A stretch of 64,000 bases of DNA, from NCBI RefSeq assembly GCF_014839805.1, contig NC_051134.1:6541170-6605169 (forward strand), written 5' to 3'. A program made the position numbers and the translations under genes. Source of the stretch: Manduca sexta (Eukaryota > Arthropoda > Insecta > Lepidoptera > Sphingidae). Position 1 is the stretch's first letter, and the number at the start of each line of letters is the position of its first letter. The notes under the pieces were generated by a model. The model searched no databases. It worked only from the letters and a program-made list of their open reading frames with translations, and was not told the DNA's origin. This document shows positions 58,505-64,000 of the stretch, piece by piece.

Positions 58505-58668
58505 TGGCAAAGTGATATTAAGTTTTTATGCTGAGTATTAGGCTGGGGTCTGGAATTTGTGCCTGATATGACGACAGGCTATCACATAATGGGATGGAAA
58601 TCATGACGAAAATGCCTTAGATGCGCCTCTAGCTACATATTTAGAGAAAAGGCGTGATTCATGCTAGT
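58505..58668 (+). repeat. SINE family B body, decayed (B7)
   Basis: 'ggcaaagtgatattaagttt', 'gtctggaatttgtgcctgat', 'gacaggctatcacataatgg' and 'aaggcgtgattcatgctag' match the family body and tail without a clear B box. Confidence 0.65.
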
Positions 58669-60522
58669 TTTGTGTCTGGTTAGTCGATATTTTAGACTTT
58701 ACCGATATGTCCAATGTATCCACTTTACGAGGACGGAATAAAATATATTCTGAACAACAAAACATTAATTAACATACACAATGCTGTTTTAAATAATAAT
58801 GTAACTTATCTGTGGATTTTATGGCATTTTATTGCAATTCAATAACCACTGCTCGTTTTACATTCGCATAAATAACAGGCTCCTGATAACAGCTCCATTG
58901 TAACGCGTCCGAGCGCTAGTGGCATCATACAACGACTTCAAGTGCCTTCCGGATTTTGATCGGTATGTTACAAGCAGTATTGGATGTTGTAAATTGTCTG
59001 AATATTAACTTGTTATTGTTCGGACACACGAACAAGTTGGCGGCTAGGATTTTAATCATTCGTTAAACAGCCAGTATAATTAGAGCTGCTTCACAAGATT
59101 TCATTAGTTATTAATCGTTGCAACTAAAATTATAAGTTGAGCAATTACTCCAAACAACTTTTGTACTGAAGCAACTGGCAAACAAGCATGATGGTCTTCC
59201 TGTATTAAGTGATCTCAGCGGTTCATCATTTTAAAAGAATCCTGCATGAGTTGCCAAGCTCAAAAGATTCGGATAAGGATTAGGGAAGAATGTAACATTT
59301 ATTTAAACTTCGGATATGTCATTTTCTATACGAAACTCAACAGCGTTGTTCACCTTGGTTATCTGTGAGGCAGTTGCATAATTCAGGTACACTTGGTTTA
59401 TTATTTTCTTCCTCTCAGTCGTTTAATAACTGGCTTTTGCTCATGATTTTATTCCTCTTTATAGTATCTCAAGATAAAAAGCCTATGTCCTTCTCAGGGT
59501 CTCAAATTACCTACCAAATTTCATCGGAATCCGTTCATAGTTTTTGAGTTTATCGCGTTCAGACAAGACAGACGTCGTGGAGCTCTTTGTTTTACAGTAT
59601 GTAAAGACAGTTTCAGTGTAATTGTACGAAAAGAAACTGCTCGTAGCGGCCATTTTAAGTAATGGTGCAGCAAATTGACAGCATCTACACCTAATATAAA
59701 AAGTACCGGACATTTTCAAATTAAAACAACAGATCCACACAACAGTAACAATATTCATGAGCCGACGTAATTATCGTTTTAAAATTCATTATCAACCCGA
59801 GCGTGGAGTGATCAATTGTTGTTAACTTTTTTGTCTGTTTGTTTGCATCGCTCGCTGTCATGTGGAATTATTGTGTGCGTTTTGCATAATTTATTTACTC
59901 TGTATGATTAATATGTATGTGTATAGCCCCGTGGCCGACTTGTTACGAATTGTTGAGCATTTTTTTTATTAAGGATAGAGATAGTCTTAATACTAGTGGA
60001 AGCTTGTCAGCAGCGCATGATACATAATATGGAATTGATATTAATTTCCGAAATCAGAAGGAAATATTTATCACTAATGTATTATGTAACCCTTTAGCAT
60101 AGAAAGATGTAGTATTAAAATTAAAAATCATTCCAAATTTCCATATTGAATTTGGGTTTGAAAATTTTCTCGATTTAAAAATCTGTCTAGTTTTCTCGAT
60201 TCTAACATAAATTTAATATTTTCATACAATCATCGTAGAGTTGTTAAAACTCAACCGACTACAGGAAGGATATGAATCTCACCCAAGTGATCTCATAACT
60301 TGATCATAACATCCGGAGGCTGCATCGAAGGCCTAGGCCGTAAACCAGGCGTTTCATTAAAGTGGTATAAAACCAGTTGTAAAATAGGAATTAATGGCCG
60401 TCGTATAATCTTGTTATCGGCTATCGGTATGAAGTTTGAATGGGCATTAAACGTTTTATTTCTCAGGCCCGTTGAGTTGTTAGGTATGTTCTACTTGTAT
60501 TCTTTTGAATTATTAAAACAAT
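58669..60522. other. Intergenic DNA, no gene supported
   Basis: A weak LINE-type tail ('accaaatttcatcggaatcc', then 'gttcagacaagacagacg') lies at about 59,510-59,575. A GC-richer patch at 60,300-60,480 might be a conserved element. No gene was found. Confidence 0.35.
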
Positions 60523-60563
60523 TCTCTTTTTGTGCCTTTGAATGACGAGACGAGCTTACTGTT
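60523..60563 (+). repeat. Repeat family D, 5' scrap (D6)
   Basis: Only 'cctttgaatgacgagacgag' and a few adjacent bases are left. Confidence 0.6.
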
Positions 60564-60787
60564 TTATTTATTATTATTAACAAATTTAACTTGTCACTTA
60601 TGTGGCCTAAAGGGTCTGGGTTCGATTTGTAGATCGGATAATACTTTGTATGAATTTATCCTAACGATTGCCCCAGATGGGATCCAAGGAGGAGTTTGAC
60701 AATAGCAGGTGGCCGGTTTTAAGAACCATGGCATATCCTTTGATCATCATGTTTGACATGCTGTGTTGCTAGGACTCTATATTGTAT

Positions 60788-61093
60788 TTTTTTTTTATTG
60801 CTTTGAATGACGAGACGAGCTTGCCATTCGTCTGATGGTAAGCGAAAAGACTCATAAACAGTAGAAACAACATCTAACACCTTGAATTATAAAGTATTGT
60901 TTTGTGTTCCACTGCGCTCCCTATCCTGAGACATGAGATGTTAAGTCTTATTATGTTCACTAGTTACAATGGCTACAATGTTCTTAAAACAGGAACACAA
61001 CAGTGCCTACACACTGCTGTCTGGCGGCAGAACTACATATTGCGGTGGTACCTACCTAGAAGGACTCTCACCTATGAGATACCCACCATCGGT
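60788..61093 (+). repeat. Repeat family D copy (D5)
   Basis: Preceded by a T-rich run and containing all the family landmarks through 'gagatacccaccatcggta'. The 71-codon frame inside it is repeat-derived. Confidence 0.82.
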
Positions 61094-61409
61094 AAAATTA
61101 TACTCATCCATATATAATGTTTCTCAAAACAAGATCTTTTAATCGGCGATAAGATTAGTATTAATATTTGCAACCTGACAACACAGAAGAAGACTTGTAA
61201 TTGGCTTGAAATTTGACTACACCATTGTTATATTTAATTCCATTAGCTGTTAAACTTCTACATAAATAAATAAATACTCTAACATCATGGTGCCAAGGTA
61301 ATGTCAGTATTAAATTGACAGCTCTAGAAGACTGAAATTTTACAGGTTTTTTTTTTAAATATAACTTTCGGTCTGTATTAACGAAGGGGTTTTGTAAATT
61401 CATATCTTA

Positions 61410-61663
61410 CATAATATCACGCATTTTATCCCCGAAGGGGTATGCAGAGGCGCAACTAGGGCACCCACTTTTCGCCAAGTATGTTCCGTCCCATGATGTG
61501 ATAGGGGGCGAGCCTATCGCCTTATCGGGCACAAATTCCAGACTCCGGGCTGATACTGAGCAGAAAAACCCAAATGTCACTTTGCCCGACCCGGGATTCG
61601 AACCCAGGACCTCAGAGTGCTATTGTACCGGACATGCAATACAACTACGCCACCGAGACAGTC
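61410..61663 (-). mobile_element. SINE family B with perfect 14-bp TSD (B8)
   Basis: The 14-mer AAATTCATATCTTA at 61,396-61,409 recurs at 61,664-61,677 and brackets the element exactly, which defines the family's ends. The minus strand carries the tRNA-like head with a perfect B box (the plus strand reads GGATTCGAACC near 61,593-61,603). The 3' end is 'tccccgaaggggtatgcaga' read on the plus strand. This is the youngest-looking family B copy here. Confidence 0.92.
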
Positions 61664-61735
61664 AAATTCATATCTTATAAGGTTTAATTTTTGGAAATTT
61701 ATATCACATTTATAAATTATATTAGATCATAGTGA

Positions 61736-61790
61736 TTTTTTTATGTTATGCTAATGTTAGACATTGGAATAAAACTATTTTATAGTTTTT
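61736..61790 (+). repeat. Repeat family E, 5' scrap (E5)
   Basis: 'tttttatgttatgctaatgt' followed by 'tagacattggaataaaacta' matches the first 50 bp of the copy at 28.7 kb. Confidence 0.6.
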
Positions 61791-64000
61791 ATGTGAAATT
61801 TAACCACTCTACTTATATGCAAATCTAAAACCAAATTCTATATCCGAAAGTTAATTTTACAAAAACAGTTCCCGCAGAATAAACGGCCAGACCTAAGTGG
61901 AACACAACCAAATCTGTTATTTACGTTAAGCAGTTATTAGAATGATGTATGACCATATAAAAAATGACCAAAAATTTCTCAACCACACAATAAAAAACCT
62001 TAACCCGCCTCCTACAGAAAAGGCCGCGTTGTTCACTGAGTGATAAGCGAAAGCAGAATTACAAGGGAAGCGATTTTTAACCCTTCAAAATCATTTCTAT
62101 ACAAAATATATTTTTAACGTTGCCTCTTCTATTTTTGTATATATCTATAACTAAATAGACGAGACGAAAGACGATAAGCCGTTCACTGATAGACAGTAGA
62201 ACGACTGCAAAACCATCTAAATCTTGAACATCCTCTGACTACAATGTTTTTTTTAACATGGCACTACGTTTGTTAGCGGCAAAGGTAGGCTTATACAAAC
62301 ACAGCGGACTTTTGGGTGAGTGCTTTAAGTGTTCACAATCCGATAACACTACTACGTCATCTTGATTTGTAATAATCGGACTTTGACGTATATTCTATAG
62401 ACACGAACGTCCATATAAACCATTTGTTCAAAATCTGAACTAAAATGGCAATCAAAACGTCACTGTTATAACCTATTTATTCACATGAACAACATGAGTA
62501 ATATTTTTTATATTATCCAGATTTACAGTTATACTCGAGTTCTTATATCATGAGCGCCACTCCGTCCACACAAACTGTCAACATTGACCATACTAAAGTC
62601 AGTTTGAATGGATTACAGTTGAAATCATTTGAACACAGTGAATGTTCGGAACGCCAAATCTAGTACATAGTACATGTATATCGATGTATTCCGCCATCAA
62701 AGTCGCTCACGCTTCCGCCCCGCATCCGTCTTAACCACAACCGCATCCTAACAACACGTAGGCGTAAAGAATCAATTAATTATATACTAGAGACATATCG
62801 ATGTTCTGTAATTAATATCCTAAAGTTATGTTTAGTTTGGCACGGCGTGTGTAAATTGAATGATTAATTGCGTCATAAAATTATTTATGTCTATGTGGGT
62901 AGAGGTGATTTTTAATAAAGTTTGCTTATAGAAAGAGATGTATTTATCACTTTAGATTAAGATAATTTTAGGAGACGTGTGGGGTTTTACACATGAGGTA
63001 TTTTAATTGGAGAATGACTGCGTTATTTTATTTATGGTCTTAAGTTATATGTTTGAGCTAATGTTATTGCACTTTCGTCCATACCTCAAATAATTTATGA
63101 TTCAAAATAGATTTATCAGACAATAACAATGTGTTTTGTTGGTATACATTTTTAGCTAGAACAACTGATTAGATATGTTAAGTGTGTTTATTCGCATCAC
63201 AGTAATATTTCAACTTGCAGTATTTCTTACAAAAGCGTTATAAAATATAGACAGTGTTCGATACATATCTATGATAAGTATAACAAAAAACGAATCAATA
63301 ATTAAGTGTTTCCCATGAGCAGTCATACTAAAAAGTGTACAGACACGGAAAGAAAGCATTAAACTATCATTAATACATACATTCATTAATCACGATATAT
63401 AACTTCTTACAGTTTGCACATAGCACACACAAAAACCCTAATCTGCATATTCAAAAGTAATCTGAATAATGTAAAATGCAAACAATATAATTATCTTACA
63501 AAAAGGCATTAGCGTGCGGAATATTCATACCGAACAATAACAAGAACACTTGTTAGTTATAGTGTTTACCTGAATTAACATAATAAAATGTTTAGCGCAA
63601 CTGAAAAGCTTGCATGCACTCGTGGAAGTAAAATGGACTCTAACGCACACATGTGAGGCTCGTTTCTGATTGGCTGTTGGCGTGTGTTGCGAGCACATCT
63701 CCAGGGGCCCATAACTCTGGGTCGCGTGCGCCGGCGGCGTATTATTTTTAAATTATTAACGCTGTAATGGAATAATTCCGATATGCTAATGTTGCGACGA
63801 ACGAGCCGCGATCACGATACGCGCCACAGATTATATTTAAATAGTAACACAAGTAAACTCAGGTATAAAGGAGAATGTTTCGATGGTTTGGATGCACGCT
63901 GTTGGCTGAGAAGTTAATTTGTTTTCATATTGCTTAGTAATTCTTTACGCGGGAATACCTGCTAAACAATTTACGATCGCTTAGCTTACAGCAGATGAAG
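61791..64000. other. Intergenic DNA to the end of the window
   Basis: A strongly diverged family D copy is probable at 62,155-62,320 ('gacgagacgaaagacg', 'ctgactacaatgtttt'). No gene is supported. Confidence 0.35.
63640..63830. promoter_or_regulatory. GC-richer block with inverted CCAAT box
   Basis: CTGATTGGCTG (63,666-63,676) is the reverse of the extended CCAAT motif bound by NF-Y. It is followed by CpG-rich sequence (GGTCGCGTGCGCCGGCGGCG) and then an AT-rich step. It could be a promoter or conserved element for a gene outside the window; no start site or exon is visible. Confidence 0.25.

Overview
The window is eukaryotic and most likely from a lepidopteran insect (moth or butterfly). It is AT-rich and gene-poor. 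Its one ordinary gene has short GT-AG introns. It is scattered with interspersed repeats of kinds I recognise from lepidopteran genomes: tRNA-derived SINEs with a GGTTCGAATCC B box, RTE-like LINE 3' ends with TGA or TATATAGAT tails, and several abundant non-coding families. I named the repeat families A to E for this window only; all assignments were made by eye, with no database search.

Layout: 1-23.8 kb holds no supported host gene. It contains decayed SINEs, LINE tails, a few GC-rich islands that could be regulatory (10.1, 12.6, 15.6, 16.4 and 17.0 kb) and an 89-bp perfect palindrome at 19.9-20.1 kb inside a retroposed repeat. At 23,817-26,831 (+) lies a complete four-exon gene for a 485-residue major facilitator transporter of the SLC22/organic cation transporter type; its third intron carries a SINE with a clean target-site duplication. 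From 26.8 to 39.1 kb the sequence is again intergenic and repeat-laden.

At 39,083-47,137 sits a very young Ty3/gypsy-type LTR retrotransposon compound with three near-identical LTRs. The first unit has an uninterrupted gag-pol frame with zinc knuckles, protease, reverse transcriptase, RNase H and a D-D35-E integrase. The second unit shares the middle LTR, lacks about 1.87 kb of its 5' internal region and has four frameshifting indels. The whole compound is bracketed by the 4-bp repeat TATA. Near the 3' end each unit has a 17-bp tandem array (10 and 9 copies) lying inside what looks like a short intron; removing it would replace the C-terminus of the polyprotein. This is the most unusual structure in the window.

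From 47.1 to 64 kb there are again only repeats and unannotated AT-rich DNA, with a GC-richer stretch carrying an inverted CCAAT box near 63.7 kb. No tRNA or rRNA gene, CRISPR array or bacterial-type operon was seen.
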